Source of the DNA: Nipponacmea schrenckii
Taxonomy: Eukaryota; Mollusca; Gastropoda; Lottiidae
Length of the DNA stretch: 64,000 bases
Direction: 5' to 3'
NCBI GenBank assembly: GCA_030562195.1
Contig: JAUJPP010000007.1
Span: 20,147,769 to 20,211,768, forward strand
Shown: piece after piece, positions 1 to 16,000 of the stretch
How positions within the stretch are numbered: the stretch's first letter is position 1
Layout of the letters: each line of letters opens with the position of its first letter
Notes under the pieces: generated by a model
The model's input: only the letters and a program-made list of their open reading frames with translations
Databases searched by the model: none
Told to the model about the DNA's origin: nothing
Position numbers and translations under genes: made by a program

Positions 1-3000
1 ATGTAGTGTAACTGGGTACGAGTATGAAGATTGAAATGAAATGGTGTGTGCAAGTGTTTACTTTGGGTTTTCAATATCACCCTTCATATTATACAGTTTC
101 TACCATCACCGTCCTCTATTATACAGGTTTTAAATGATAATAATGTACAAGAGGCTTCTTCAGTCTAGTTTCTTAAATACTCTAGACATCAAAGGTTTTA
201 TTTTACCTACCGCTTCTTATTTTAACCTCAAAAACCTTTTCATCCTTTTCTTTGCTTTATAATCACTGGGGATGTCAATATTTTAAATTTTCTATTCTAT
301 TTTAATTGAAATATGACGAACTGTCTCGCTTTACCCAAAAATCTCGGCTCAATCTGATTTCAAGCATTACCAACACGTGACTTATCAAACCGCCTGGTCT
401 TGACGTGGTTAAGAAGGGAGATAATTCTCAAGGATTAGTCCCGTCTTTGACCTTTAAATACTTGCTTCGGGAGAGATATTATGTTCCCTGCTCTTGAAAT
501 GAAGATCTAAAAAGATCATCGATTTTACTATCATGGAGATATTTAAGGTATTAAAAAACAAACGACTCAATGAAAAAACTAGACAAATGTTTATATGCCA
601 TTTAATAGGAGTTTATGTTTTGAGAAAATAGAAAGATAGTATAGGATCGATTTCTTTAAATTGTTTTCACAACTTACTAAATGTTTATTATTCCCCTGCC
701 CATAATATTCCTATTTAAAAGTATATTGAAACCATCTTGAAGACATGTTTAGGCAGATAAAGAGATGCATTAGATTTTAACACTGTATATTAAAACCACT
801 GGGTTGATCAAAAATAAACAGAAGACATCCTGCTGCACCACAGTGACCGATCAACTAGTAAAATAATCGTCTGGATTCCACGCTTAAACAAACATACAAT
901 TTCTGGTCATTATAATGAGATACAGATTGGCCGCCATTTGCATTTCTTCAAGTACTCCTTTAAACGACAGGCGGTCTTCTTAGTCATTCCTCTTGTCTTT
1001 GGTGAGCATGCGTAATACAGTTTCCAACTGACAGAAGTGTAAAGGGAACTGCAGGTGTTTTTGTTTCAAGTGATCAGTTCAAGTTTGATGTGAGAGTTTC
1101 AAGTATTTTGTGTCTGTCAATAGCAGACATAATGGGGTTAGTTATTTCCCCCTGTTTTAGCAATCTCGAGGTCAATTAACAGCAATATCTTTCAACTAAC
1201 AACACAAGAATCTCTTTTACCACAACAAATGTTTTTAATGGAGAATTTACTGATAAGATTTGATCTGGTTTGTCAGGTTGTTAAATACTTTGAACTATCT
1301 TTATAGTTCTCAAGGAGATTGTCAATTATTTTTAACACTAATGGACCATTGAGACAACTTTGAATAATCACTTCGACCGGAAGTACCACCATCATGGTAC
1401 CCTCATTTTCTTAGGGCTGGTGTTGTCATAATGTCCTCGTGTTTAATGTTTTTGCTTCAAATAACAAAAACTCTTTGTATAACTGTTTCGATATAAGAAC
1501 CAGTGTTTTTTGAGATTTTATTTACCTTTTGAGTTGCATTGTTTCACATTGTACCCCAAAAAGTAAGACCTACTTACCGTTATAAAATAATACAAACTAT
1601 CTCGTAAAACATTACATTCCTGATTGTAAAGATCGTCCGAGACAATTGCTCTTTAACAAAGAACTAAAAGCATTCTTGGAACAATTTTGTTAGGAACCGC
1701 ATCTTGTTATTTTGGCATCCAATGGTAAAACCTTTCTAATTATATAATGAATGCTATTACCTTATCATATACTTTCTAGTTAGTAATTCCAATATATACA
1801 TTATTGTCTTATCACTTTACATTCTCAACTGTCAATTTACTGCCAACTGTCATACTGGAGATAGTGTAAACTTTACTCTTCTGTTAACAGTTGATAGATA
1901 CTCATTAACCAGTGCAGCCAAATTACAGATATTTTAAGTAAATTCTTACTTCAAGAATTTTTATTGTTTGACGAAATGAAACTTTATGGCAAATATTCGA
2001 CTATATGTCTTCTTGATTAACGCCTGCAAATGGCGAGACTTTAGCTACATTGTAAGCTAAAACAGGACCGATTCCAATATTTATTTAAAAGAATAAACTT
2101 GATAGTATCTGAATTATTATTATAGTGTCAAAAAATAAATAAAAAGAATACATTGATATGTTTTTTGACATTTGCTTCCAAGGTTGTATAAACCGTATAA
2201 TATTTTCTATTTTTAGTTGAAACATAAAAGAAACTCTATTTTTACGATGTAAAACTCCATATGTTGGTCTCAGTCTAAGTGTTGATCTATTCTCTAATGA
2301 AATGTGACAGTAAGGCTTTTTAACACGAAATAAAAAATACATCACTCCACCCTTAATTTAATTAGATTAATATAAGTAATGACGTCATCACCTCCAAAAC
2401 ATCAGGCAATGCAGCAGTAATTTATTGCTGCCTCTCTTATCATGCAATTACTTACTGTAAAAACACTAAATGGTCCTTGGCCAAATAATTAACATGTTTT
2501 AAAAGCATTCTTCTCTGATTTAAGTGATTTTGTTCTTGGCATTAAGTTTATGTTGAAGACATATTCTGGTGAAGTTTGGTGGCAAATGTTACCACTTTGT
2601 ATCAGATAATTCATTATGTCCTTGTCAGTTACTTTCACTTTCCATCAACTACAGTTTTTTTCAAGCAATTTGCTGTAGGTCGTTTCTAACTTTGTTTATG
2701 TTTCAAATATTCTTTCTTTTATAAAGGAGAAAACTATATTTGTATCTATAATACATTTACTTTCGAAAACTTTTAATTTTAGAAGATATCTAAAAGCAAT
2801 CGCAAGTGCATTATTGCAAAAGTTGTAGTCCATATGCTGATAGTTTAATATGTTGAGAGATTCCTATAATCCTTCCAAACGGAGCATAAATTGCCCCGTT
2901 TATTAGTCGTCTTGTTTCTGGAAGTAGTATTATTCGCTTTATAACGCCAGATCATTAGTGTAGTAGATAAGAAAATTGTAATTTGCACTGCTACAAATAC

Positions 3001-6000
3001 CTAAAATATACACACACAGTCTTGCAGGGTTGCATTTAAATCAAACCACAAGGGTGCAGATAAAAAAAACCCGATAGAGCACAGTTCTTCTTTAAAAATA
3101 TAACACTATCAGGTAGATCTTATACTTGGATTTAGAATTACAATAATGAGTCACTGATGACTCGAATTACAATAAGCAGGTTAAATTATCTTTATTATAT
3201 ACCACGTGACGGTAGCACAATACTATAACTAATTACTAGTTATATAATACTATAATAATCATCATCATATTAACTAGGAGATATGAATTAAAGTCATAGT
3301 GTGTCGTATGAATTTCATTTCCATGGCAAAATAAATTGTGATGTGTTTCTTTCGCATCTCTTTTCTCCAGAGTATGTTTATGATAATGTATCTCAGAGAG
3401 ATGACAATATGATTAATATTCACTATGTATACCACGAAGATGATATATTTCAATTTGTTCAACAGACTGTATTTTTATTTGCTGTCGGCTCATGGTAATT
3501 GAAGTTTATGATCTTATCGAAATTGTTTTCACAATCCAAACCTACTTTTGTTATTTTCCGTAAAATGCCGGTGCTGATTCATGGTCGATTTTTCTTGGTA
3601 AAAACTGAACAATATACTCATCTTGTCAATGTTATCAGAGTTGTATTAGTCTGGTTTAGAAGTGACCTAACGTCTATTTAACCATACAAGAGAATTATTA
3701 GCTGATATTCGATGATAAACCTGACCTCAACTCCCTATAGTGTTAATCAAGATGAACTTTAATTTACTGGATATTTTAGGTCAAATTTAAATTGATTCAA
3801 AGCAATTATTATTCAGTTACAATCATAAAATTTAACACCTCCCGACAAAAACTAATTCCCTCATGTTTTATTTCCTTCCAAGGTGGGTATCAAATTTTCG
3901 TCTGATTTCCTCTCCAACAGACGAGATTTTGTCATTTAATATTCCTGGTAAAACTCATCTGACCTAATTCTGAGACACTGTTTGTAATGTCGGAATAACT
4001 ACTTCCGGTCTATCCCCGTCTTCCAAAATTAGAAAATAGCAAACAACGAAAAAAATAACGTCATCTTGAAAACAAAATCGTAAGGATCGAGAAATATCCC
4101 GCCAATTTGCTTCCAGGGACGCAATCGAGCACTGTAGTTGGTGATCCAAGTTTGATCCATGCCATTTTTTCAAGTACAATCGTTTCTCTTAGATTAGTTG
4201 TGCAAGGAAATAAAACTCGTATACATTAGGACAAATAATATATGAAAAAATATAAGAACAGAATAGAAGATTAAAATGGCTGGCCTAGGGTTATACTATT
4301 AATATTTAATGAAGTTCGCAGGAGGAAATGGAAGATTTATCTATTTCACTTTTTCTACTTTCTGCTTTATTCAATTTGTACAGAACAATCAATTTCACAC
4401 TTTCAAACCATAAAATATAAATTAGTATTTTAATACCTCTGCTGATTTACAAATCACATTATGCCAAAGTGAACTACAATACATGTAGTTAACATTTTTT
4501 AGTTAATCAAAGCTCGAACAATGATTTTATGCCACCAAGATATTCTCCACGGACAAGGCAAAGGTTATGTCATCTTAATCAAAGTAATATTACCAAATAT
4601 AGAGCTATTTTATTCCACCATTTAAGTTTGCATTCCAGTGTGTCTTGTTAGGAATGGACAAGATCTGTGGAATAGTAACCACGACTGTAAATACCTTTTT
4701 GCTATAAAATAGCCATGAACTAGTTTGGTTTGGAACATGATACCACAAACTGGAAAATTTCATTTGTATTCATCCTTGAACTTCATCATTTTAAAATCCG
4801 CCTCTGGCTTTTATAATTCCTTGTTTGTGTTTCTGTCATCTTAGTACTGGTTATTGGACACTAATGGTGATTATTAGTTGAAATAAAGAAAGAACAAAGA
4901 ACTGTGTTGCTGACGGCATGTTTGGACCATCTGTCTAAATGGCTGCATCTATATTACAAATTAAGGCTAAATTTTTCTGACCACATCAAAGACGTTGTAA
5001 CGCTCTAAGAGATTTCTGAAATAACCTTCTCATAAGTTTTAGTTCGGCTTCATTTACTGCATGGCTATTACGTCACCAAATCTTGTAGTCCTTGTGTAGA
5101 AGTTCTTCTTCATGACTTACTAAGAAATTGACGTAATTTACTAGCACGTACTTATGGCGTCATATTATATCAGAAGACATAATTAAAGAAAATAGGGTAA
5201 TTGTATATTGTTGAACTTTCTCAACTCTTTACTAAATATTTATTCAAGGTATTTGCAGTAGTGACGTAATCTTGTAAGTGCGTTTTCCATCTGCCAGTTT
5301 TCTGACTGGGGACTGTCTGCGAGTAAGGTTTTAGAAGGGATTTAGCGCATGACTTTGTAGTGTTTATCTCCCCTAGTTATCAACAGTGACCAAAGTGCTT
5401 GACTATTACTCTTTATGTTCTCACATCATACGACTTCAGCACTTTCCACGTGTATATACAAGTAGGTCTGTTTCGTTTTTGCCTGTGTGGTTAAAATTGT
5501 AATAATACTTTACACGTCTTTACGTCTTCTTCCATAGAAATTGAAATCTTCGCATACGCATATTTTATTCACAGGTGGAAGCAATATTAAAAAAAGTCAT
5601 ATATAATAAGATTCCTAGAGAGGATTAAAGGTGTCTAATCCGATTGTATATTATCATATATGAATATATTAATATAGACTTTTAATAAGATTATATTGTA
5701 TTACTTACAATAGTTATCTTTATCCAATATGGTATTAGTATATTCATTTGGTCAAACTTCAAGAATATCACATCAAATTTCAAATTACGCTTTTATTATC
5801 TTGCAATATCCATTCAAATGAAAAAAATATAATACAATACCCTCAAATTCTCATACAGTAAATACATTCAAAACACGAAACTGTAGGCCTATCATTTGGG
5901 TTTTGGATTATATCCGTGTATTGTACAATTGTATACATGTAGTTATTGTCTGATCTAAAATTGTATTCCTGTCTTACAAACAAGCTTCATATAGTAATAA

Positions 6001-6598
6001 AACAAATACTTTGAAGTGTGTGCTTTATATTTCAGGTGAAAATCAGTGATAAAGATCGCAGTCAAGTTTCAATCACAAGTAAGATTGTATTTTGAGTATA
6101 TTTTCGTACAAGTTAAGGGCCAACCCCCCAAAATACAACACAATGCACTTACACATTTCAATTGTAATCAGATGAAATGCATATAATACAACTAATCTAA
6201 TCATGCTCTTAATAAATTGCCATCATTTTAATCAAAATTTGATATAATGTAAAGCTGACTTGCGCTGATCAAGAACATTGAATTCGCCGATTATTCGGCC
6301 CTTGTCAACCCAACCGTCTGTACATGTTTCGATATTCATAATATAACTGAAGAATTCACATCATAATTTAGATGATTTGATGTCTGCGAATGATAGTTGA
6401 AATACGTCTGGATAGTCGAGATTTGTCCTGACGTCTGCTTTATGAATGATTTATGCTCCTTGTTAAAAATGTAATGATGTGATGCATCGCTACCAGCATG
6501 TACAACTAGTAATATACTCATTTACTTCTCAGTTTGTTGTGAATGACTTTTACTCAGGATTTTTTTTCTCGTTAGATTAATGTAGAGAATATTGAGTA
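1..6598. other. Non-coding, AT-rich, no recognised feature
   Basis: The open frames here are short (60-86 codons), lack recognisable domains and lie on both strands at chance density. No tRNA, splice-consistent exon chain or long repeat was seen. It may be intergenic or contain an unlocated 5' exon of FGFRL1. Confidence 0.5.
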
Positions 6599-7043
6599 TT
6601 GTAAATGGGTTAAGAATGGATGGTCCTGTCTGTAGTGTGGTTGTAAACGGAAGTAAGGAGGTTATGTGGGGTTGTAGGTGTGTAATTGTAAATGGGTTAA
6701 GAATGGGAGGTTGTAGATTTGTGGTTGTAAATGGGTTAACAATGGAAGGTTGTGGGTGTGTGGTTGTAAATGGGTTAAAAATGGGTGTTGTAGGTGTGTG
6801 ATTGTAAATGTGTTAAGAATGGGAGGTTGTGGGTGTGTAGTTGTAAATGGGTTGTAGATGTGTGGTTGTAAATGGGTTAATAATGGGATGTTGTAGATGT
6901 GTGGTTGTAAATGGAGTAAGAATGGAGGTTGTAGGTGTGTGATTGTAAATATGTTAAGAATTGGAGGTTGTAGGTGTGTGGTTGTAAATGGGTTGTAGAT
7001 GTGTGGTTGTAAATGGGTTAAGAATGGGAGGTTGTAGATGTGT
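6599..7043. repeat. Minisatellite, 39-bp unit, about 12 copies
   Basis: Units begin TTGTAAATGGGTTAAGAATG and continue GGAGGTTGTAGGTGTGTGG. About 12 copies start near 6599, 6651, 6687, 6725, 6764, 6802, 6841, 6866, 6905, 6943, 6982 and 7007. Two units (6841 and 6982) are shortened to 25 bp by the same 14-bp loss. The + strand is G-rich and C-poor. Because 39 is a multiple of 3, a 69-codon frame stays open across part of it; I do not regard that as a gene. Confidence 0.93.
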
Positions 7044-10000
7044 TATGTTGATATTTAAAGATAACTTGTAGTAAAGTGTAATCTCTTTTCTCGAGATATT
7101 TAATACATGGTGTACACAGTGTATTTAAACTTCACTCTTGCTAGAGGTAACTTAACTCTTGTGTCAATATATGTAGACGCTTGGTGGGAGAAAAGATTTG
7201 ACTGGGATACACAAAAGACTGCTAAAGTTCACTTAGCCAGGATACTGCCTTCAATTTCTCCTCTACAGGGTCGTCAACTTTGACACCTTTGGTCATCTTA
7301 AATAGACAATATTATACAAGAAAATGATGAGCTTGAATAACTTAATCCTTGTTATTATTCGGATAAAATGTCATATCAAATATATAGGTCAGTTTGAACT
7401 ACATGTACTTCAGTATTTGTCTATGAACTGGTGGAGTTTCGATCCTGTAATATCGAAAACTAATACTAAGAATTGAAAATTATTCAATTTTAAAGCTACG
7501 AATCAGACATAACGTTGCAGATTGATATGGAAGGAAATGCTATCCGTACTGTTGAAAATATATTCAAAGTTTTCATTAGGAAATGGACGTCATGATACAG
7601 AAATAATGGTGTATGTATCAGATATAATTAATTCGACTCTTGAAATCTTATAATGATGGTTTTAAATCCTTGCTGTTAATCTACACCAACTATTGAACCA
7701 AATACCAATATCAAATTGACTATCAAAAAGTATTTTTCCACGATGATACCTTGCGGAAATATGAAGCAGTAGAGTAGAAGAGTCATCAGAACTATAATGG
7801 ATTCTAATGAAGATCTATAAGTTTTGACCTGAGGCAATATTAAATAGTTTCATCTCGACATCTTCTATTCTCTACCATCTCATTTTCTAAGTCTTCACAT
7901 TATTGATCTCAACTCATCAAAAATCAGTTTGGCGCCACGTTACAAAGAAGCCAAACGACATTTTAAAATGTTGACGAGTAAAATATTGTCGTTCGTTATG
8001 ATTGATTCAACTCAAGCACAAAGTCATCATACGTACAGATTACTTGTCAATTAGCAGACATTTTACCTCGCCTTTCTTAATGAACTGGGGAGAAGTTGGT
8101 GTATATTAGCCTTGTTAAAACTAACAAGGATGTTATTGAAGACATGATTTTAATTAGAATTTAGTCTCGATGTCAAAGGGAGATTTTCAAGGGAGGTGGT
8201 AGAACATATACATTACCAAAAACAGATTCTATTACATGTCAACCATCATGGCGGATTTTAATTAAAGATCTTTTCATCCAGACGTATTCTCATTCAAATA
8301 ATTCATTTTCTTTTAGATATCAAATTACGATCATGTTCGAGGCTATGTTTTGCCGTCTGTTATTTTGTGTGGCAGGTCAAAGTTCAAGTATTTAATTGAA
8401 ATGGTGTAGAGAAATCATTGAGCATCGTATTAAGAACATGTTTTATTCATATTTAATTGAAAAATATTGACATCGCCGTAGTTATCTCTATTGGAATTCA
8501 TACAATATTTCACAAATGTGAAAGGGTGTTCATTTCATAGTTATAAACCTCCAAATGGTCTGACCTTCAAAAATGAAATGAAACAAATGGAGTTTTACGC
8601 CCTACTCTTCAGCACCTTATGGGTTAATGAAGACGGGGTCTGACCTTCAAAGCATCACCTCAGCGTATCAACTGGTGACCCTTGACGTTAACACTGTTTA
8701 AACATCCATCACCCTTTAGGTTAACCTAAAAAAAATGCGTGTGCATAAAGATTTCTAGCATTACCATTGATTGAAATACCTTATAAATGTATTAAGTACT
8801 TCTATATGGAGAGGAAACTTTCGCCATTATAGCTTGTAATGTTCATTTAAAATGTAAAAAATAGATTGTTAAAGACGAATACAAAGGTGTAAAGGAGAAA
8901 TCTATGTATTTATATTCTAATTGTTATTTAATCTGATTTAGAATTAGATAGAAATCTCACTGGTAACACAACTCGTGTTTTAAGATAATGACTCTCTGAT
9001 GAATCCAGACTGAATTCCGATACAAAACGGTTATATTAGTGATGCTATCTTCCATAATAGTCTAATAGTTCCTCTACTTAATTTACAGTACCCGATTTTT
9101 GTCAAAGATTTTTTTTGTAGCTTTTAATAGAACTATGACACATATCAATCGAAGATAAAACAAAATACGCATTAGTATGTTTATTGTTTATTACCTTCAT
9201 TTCATAAGTCTGCTTCGTTTAGTGGACATCTTTAGAAAGGAATGTATAAAGACATTTTCTTATGAACAAATCTCAATTTCTCTTTTCATTGAAAAAGCCT
9301 GTAATGAATATGAACAGTAATTGTTATGCAGTGAAAAAGATTATCTTCTGTTCAGCTTTGATAAAAAGTCTCGTCGATTTTCTTATCTGTGAACTTGTCA
9401 TGTTGTTGTTTTTTCTCAATCTTTGTTTTGTACTCCAATTGAAATTTATTGGTTGTAGTTAAATCAATAGCAAGACAAGTATCATTGAGAATCGTTTAAA
9501 GTATCACATGTTTAAACTTTATTTCATTGATTCAATAGTCCACAACAAGTCTTCACGTCACTAGCATATTATAATTACCTTCTTGAGACGTGATAATAAA
9601 GTCTATGATAGACAGCTGGATGCATGTTGGTCGATGTTACCCTTTCAGTAGAAAACACAGGATGTAGACTTTTACATGTTTTCTCCGAAACTCGGAATCG
9701 ATGATGTAGTCAACTTATCAGGTTCCCACCTTCTTGCCGTCTGCGTTTACTTCAATAAATGTTATTTCAAGAGAATTTCGTCTCAAGTTTTCTCCGATTT
9801 ACCATAACATTTACACTAGCAACTCTTCAACACCTTAAGTTTCTAGATAGTTTATTGTTGAATAGAAACAAACAACAGCTACACACTGCTGTACCACCTA
9901 TTGGTGTGATGACATTTTATTTTATTGGCTAGTCAACAGCTTTCAATGTATCCTAACAACCATCCAAACAACATTGGTAATACTGATCATTTGATCAGAT

Positions 10001-13000
10001 TACCAGACAGTTCCGCAGATTTAAGCCATGTCGATTTTCACTAAACGCAATCCATATCAGAGAAGAAAATCTGTTTAATTGTGTATATGGATAGTAATAA
10101 GTACGTATTTTGGCGAGTATCGCAAGCCCGGCAGGGTATATTCGCACTTCCTCAAAATATGATTCGAGTCGGCAACCAGGTTTGTCATAATGGCGTCTCT
10201 TTCGGGGGGTCTAATTAGTCTATATTTGTTATTTGGCTGCCCATTTATAATCCAGCTCATTCATCAGCCCTCGGTCCATATAAATAGAAAAAATCATTAC
10301 TGTCAAAGTAAAACTTACATTTTAGTCTCATATGCCGTTTCCTTATTCAGAATATTGAAATGAAGATCGTTTACTGAGCATTAGCTAGATCTAGAAGGGA
10401 GAATAGTTCGTTTTACAAATATATCTGACATATCTTATAAAAAAAAACACTTTAATCGATAGAGTTTTTACTTCAGAAACAAAAACTTGTATGCATTTGT
10501 TTGTAATAGGTTATATTTTCGTGTTTTCTTTATATGGCGTTAACCTGCATTTACCTGACAAATACCTGTATAAATATCAGATGGCTTGTTAGCATAAGGT
10601 GAATAAGGGGACTATAATGACAGATCATTAATAATGATTATAATTAGGTTAAGTGTAGCTTTCATGTTAAATCTCGTTTCATAAACCAGTTTAACACGCT
10701 TTATGTCATATATTAATTAAATCAAGGGCGATAATTTGTAGGTTGCTGTATCCCATGTCCATCTAGTTTACTATGATATATTGTTCGTATACTATGACAA
10801 GAAAGATTTATAGTAGTGTGGGAAAAGAAGAGCCAGATCCTTCGCAACCTATTTATTATATAAAGATCATTCGTTTGTATTTCCACCTGTTACTCAAGTC
10901 TTATCTTGATTAAAGATATAACTCTTACTAATACCAACTGCCCACTTCCTTCAATATGAGACACTTACATTATGTTTCTGAACACTTAAAGTTTTACCTT
11001 TAAGAAATCACTTACAATCAACATAAATCTGCTTCATGATTTAAGGGCAGTTTTCACACAACCTGTAATTAAAGCAGTTGTATACTATGATGGAAGACCA
11101 GAGTTCTCTCAATAAGAAAAATATAGAATTGGTGCAGTCATAAATCCAGAATGTAGTGTTCATGTACGTTCGTATGTCATTATTAGTATAACATAATGGA
11201 TTTTTTTTTATTTTGCATGGGAACTATAGAACAATTAATAATCTTGAAAATCATATTTATTTCTTCAGAATTTGAAATGGCTGCTTGAAAGATTCATAGT
11301 TTAATGACTTTTAAAACTTAATTGATAGTTTAAATTGACAGAAACTAGAATTTATTCATTAATCATAAAGTACCAGACCTCAAATTATTATGGCGGGCAA
11401 CACGAACACAAGGTTATACAACACCGGCGTCACTGTGTCAATTTTTGAACGAAATTTCAAAAACTGGTGGTAATTTAATTTATCTTGTATTGTCTGTGTT
11501 TGACATCATCGTTACTCTTTTTTTATTATATTTTTATAATACGCGTAATCATATAGAATTAAACCTAGGTAAATATTGGAAATACCATTTTCAATACAAT
11601 ATCTTGAAGAGCTACGATGCAGCTGCATATTGCATAAAGTCGAACCACTCGTGTTAGAATGTTTACATTGACAATTCAATTAATGCTTCTTGGCTTTCCT
11701 GATCCTATAGATGTTATATTGTGACTGGTGTATTTAATTTGAGATAGAGATCATGCTGCGTCAGAGATCAGTCCTACCCTATAATTTATATCAACAATAT
11801 TGAAAGGGAGTGACAGTTATAAGTTCTGAAGAGACCAGGTGAATGTGAGGTTATAGCAGAATGTTGTTTTTTCAATGCTAAATTTGTTATACTATTATTG
11901 TTAAGTTTCCATCATAGATTTTGTTCAGATTGAGAAAGTTTGCCATGTATTGATCATATTGGTTACTTTCAGATCTTATATAAAATCTCCAATCCCGTTA
12001 TCCATATTCGCTTCCGGTTTTGTAGATTATTCGATGTAAAATTGGCGTTTTCGTCCGATATGAGTCTGATTGGTAATGCTTCAATGCATCATTTTAATCA
12101 TCAGTAAAAAGTCAAATAAAGCAACTTCTTGCTGAGTACAACTACAATACTTAGGTTGTTTATACTGTGGTTTCAGTATTCAGTTGCAGTATTCAGTTTC
12201 TGAAACCATGAGACATTAATAGCACCCATCTTATTAGCCATTGTTCAAGACAGGTATATTTTGAAATAAGATTTAATATCTAATGATCTGCTATCATTTC
12301 AATTCTGTATACAATCAAGGTTTACTTCACCAAGTTTGTTTACATTTATACTTATTCGTCTCTAGTTACATTTTTCAATCGATCAACTTTAGGTTAAATT
12401 AGGGTAGCGAGCTTTCTCTGGATGTCAAATCACAGAAAGTTTAATCTATATTTAAAACATCAACACCATTTTCTTTTTTTTATTGCCATACGCCAAGGAC
12501 TGGCGTTGAATTGAACCAAATAGCCGTTCACGTTGACACCTCAACGTTTGGTCGGAGATTGGTTATAAATAGAACGTAAGGTTGACACAATAAACGCAGT
12601 GTGTAACTTGTCAACAACATTCGATAACTAACCATACATTAATTTTACCTGGCTTCAAAGCAGCGACTTATTTAAATCAAATGTAGACCACATTTACTTT
12701 TTATGAAATAAACTTGAATGCTGCTGGACTCGAGTACACACACCGATTTGCATTCGATTTGACTTGTCACATTTTTAAGGCATGTACTAGTCGTGGAAAA
12801 CAAATAATTTTCTTTCAGACGCGAGGAGGGTCACGAAAATAAACATAACACGACAGCTAAAGACCAAAGTTTAACTCAACAAATGGTCAAGTAGGCCATT
12901 TCTAGCCAGGGTCCGAATTGCTTTCGAATTGAGATACTGGACGGTAGTTTTTCTTGGTGTCGGTATCAGGTGAATAAAGAACTAATACAGATTATACATA

Positions 13001-16000
13001 AAGGTTAGAGTAGCTGATTAATTTAAATCGTGACTAAAGGATTAAATGAAAACATTTGTGATAATGTTGTTAAGTGATTTGTGTCTAGTTAAATCAACAC
13101 TGATTTGAAAGTATCACTTTTATATTGGAATTTTACTGTTTGTACACTGTTAACAGTACTGTAAATAGTACTATTGGTTGTTATTGGCTCTTCCAAGTCA
13201 TCTATTAAACATCGTATATAGTGATCTTGAACGATTCATCAAGTAACTACTAAGATCAATCTGTAAACTTACCAGTAGTTATTCTAATATTGTAACTGGA
13301 TACTAGTATACATGCTCTAAACTAACTAAGCATCTGTTGTCTCTATCTTGGATCTATATTGAAAGAGGAAATTCAATTATTTATGCAATCCTTGCTCATC
13401 AGTCTACCTACCTTTCAATGAGATAATTGTTGAGCATAAAATAGACCTAATTGACCATTTACTGTGGAATGCTTAAAGTGTAACAAGGTACCAAAATATA
13501 CCTCTGATCCGTTAACAATATAAATCCATTAGGTGTACCTATAATACAAGGAAATAGTTTTACAGAATTCCTTTGATGTTGGGTTTACCTGAGCAGAAGG
13601 CAAGTGAAGAAATACAGGTGTGTTATGGCGGGAAATATTGTAGCAGAAGTCGATAATTCCCATTCCAATAGTGTTGTATACCAGTGACATATTGTTAGCT
13701 GTGTTATTCCACCTGATAGACAATGTACGTCAGATTGGAATGAACATTCTTTACTTTTCATCTTTCCTGTACTAACGTGTGTTTAAATCACTCTAACTTT
13801 TTCTTCGTGAGAGAATTTTTTGGATGTAGATCTATTTTTATAGGTAAGTAAATAAATCATTGTTATGATATTTTGGAAATAAATATTGATATTAATAAGT
13901 TTTAATTGATGTCAAAAGCATCAGAAGTACTGTTTTATTCTTTGATCTTTATCTTTTGATCTTGAATTTGTTTGGACAGTATTTGATTTTATCACGTGTG
14001 ATTCAATAACTGCATGAAGTGCCTCTTCAACAGATTTTTGCAATCAATTACTGAGTATGAAGGACTTAAAAAAAATACATAAACTACCCAATTCAATTAA
14101 CAGATATACTTTGATCAAAAATGATATATGTAAATAAAACTTCTGACAATGAATAAAAGGTCTAATGAATTTATTCCTGGAGCTTTTACACGAGAGAAAG
14201 TTTCAAGCTGTAGGTATTTAATACATATAAAGTATGAATATGCTCTATACTGTGGCTTTGTAACAATATTTGTGTCAACAGATTATTCAGTGGTGAATAC
14301 TGCTTAAATAATGCATTGAAAATTTCTAATATATCATTGAATATGGTGCTGAAACTATAAATATTAAATCATCAATTGAAACATGATCGGGGTTTGTGTT
14401 TTTATATAGATCACATATTGGAAAATTGGATATGTTTTTTATTTTGATATCAGTCTGGAATCTGAAAATCAATGTTAAACCTATGATATATTAATAGGGA
14501 ATAAATGTAGATTTATTTGTAAAATGGTCAACAAAAGTAAGAGTTAGTGATAAATGTATTAAATATATGAAATCCATTAGTAAATTGTATAAAAAGTGTC
14601 TTATTTCTGAAGTATCTGTAAACCATCTATCTACTATAAAATAATATTATACACAAGGGGCGATATAGTTCTAGCCTTAATACCTTTATAATATACATTG
14701 TATAGGCTGGTAAGATAGAAACACCTTCCGTCGAATAGTGTTTTCAATTCTCAATACATAAAGATTTACTATTCCACTACAGACTGTTTTAAATGGAATT
14801 TAAAAGTGTTTGTGTCTTAGATGAAATGAGATACAAAGTAAGGTATTTGTGTTGTCCATTTGCACTTATAAGTTTTGAACATCAGGAAGCATCATTTTAA
14901 TCTTATTGAAGCTTTCACTTTAAAAAAAAAATCTTCTTTTGCATTAAATGTTATAAGAAGATTTTGCAGGTTGTTTCGGTGTTTTTGTAAGAGCTACTTA
15001 ATGGTATTGATGATGGCAAGTTGGCACATCTATCCACCATACATTCAATATACCACAATGTTGCAATAATCAAAATTGAAAAGGAGAATTCTCTACGGGA
15101 CTTTCCTCACTCCAGTCCATTTTAATCGTATTTGAAAAGACATTAAATTATGAAATGGTCTTGCCTCTTGTTCCACAATAAAACCCTAGGCGATATCAAT
15201 CAATTTGAGTAAAAGAAATATTCCATTATTTCTAATATAAAAATCGAAGAATATATTTCTATATTTGGTGTTAACAAATGATGTTCTACAAGAATTGAAT
15301 AAAAAGGATAATTTTTTATACAATTCCATATCTCTTATAAATATCTTCTTTCAATTTTAAACTTATTCGGGGAATTGAAGTGCAGTTCAGAAAAGGGTAA
15401 TTGAAATAATTTGATGCTAGTTTGATTTTTTCGTGTACAGAAGGTTTGATTAGTAAAACCACGCGCATATCAATGTTTTATACACGAATCCCTAAATGCT
15501 TAGTTGTGGCATTGGTTCTGGTACCATAATCCTATATTCCAAACTTGACATGGAAACATTATAATACAACATATTAAATTCATGTGGATATCAATTCAAT
15601 CCCATACAAGAATGCATCATCTATTAGATTTTAATAGTTGATTTTATATATAAATAAAAGTGCTCGTGCCTCAATAAGTAAATATCGTGTTACCATATGA
15701 GCTAATCTATACCAACCCAAAGTGAACCTGGTGGAATTTCAGACACCCACAGTCAACTTTACATGATAAATATTAGTAGGTAGAAATGTTGAAATTATTG
15801 GAGACGAGATTAAATGTCATTTTCAAACTAATGACAAGGAATCTTTATAGAAAATGTTACAAATTGCTATAGTTGTCATGGAAACAAAGAAGTCGTAAGC
15901 TCTAATTAGGATTTTTCCATTAGCTTGAATGTCATTAGACTTTATAACTATAATTTAATATATTACCTGGCACGGCATTATTAACTTTTCTACAATGGAT

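Noticed and set aside
3301..3681. Two adjoining + strand frames separated by one stop, possibly a broken gene
   Set aside because: No recognisable domain, no ATG at the nominal start of either frame and no flanking splice sites that fit; taken as chance.
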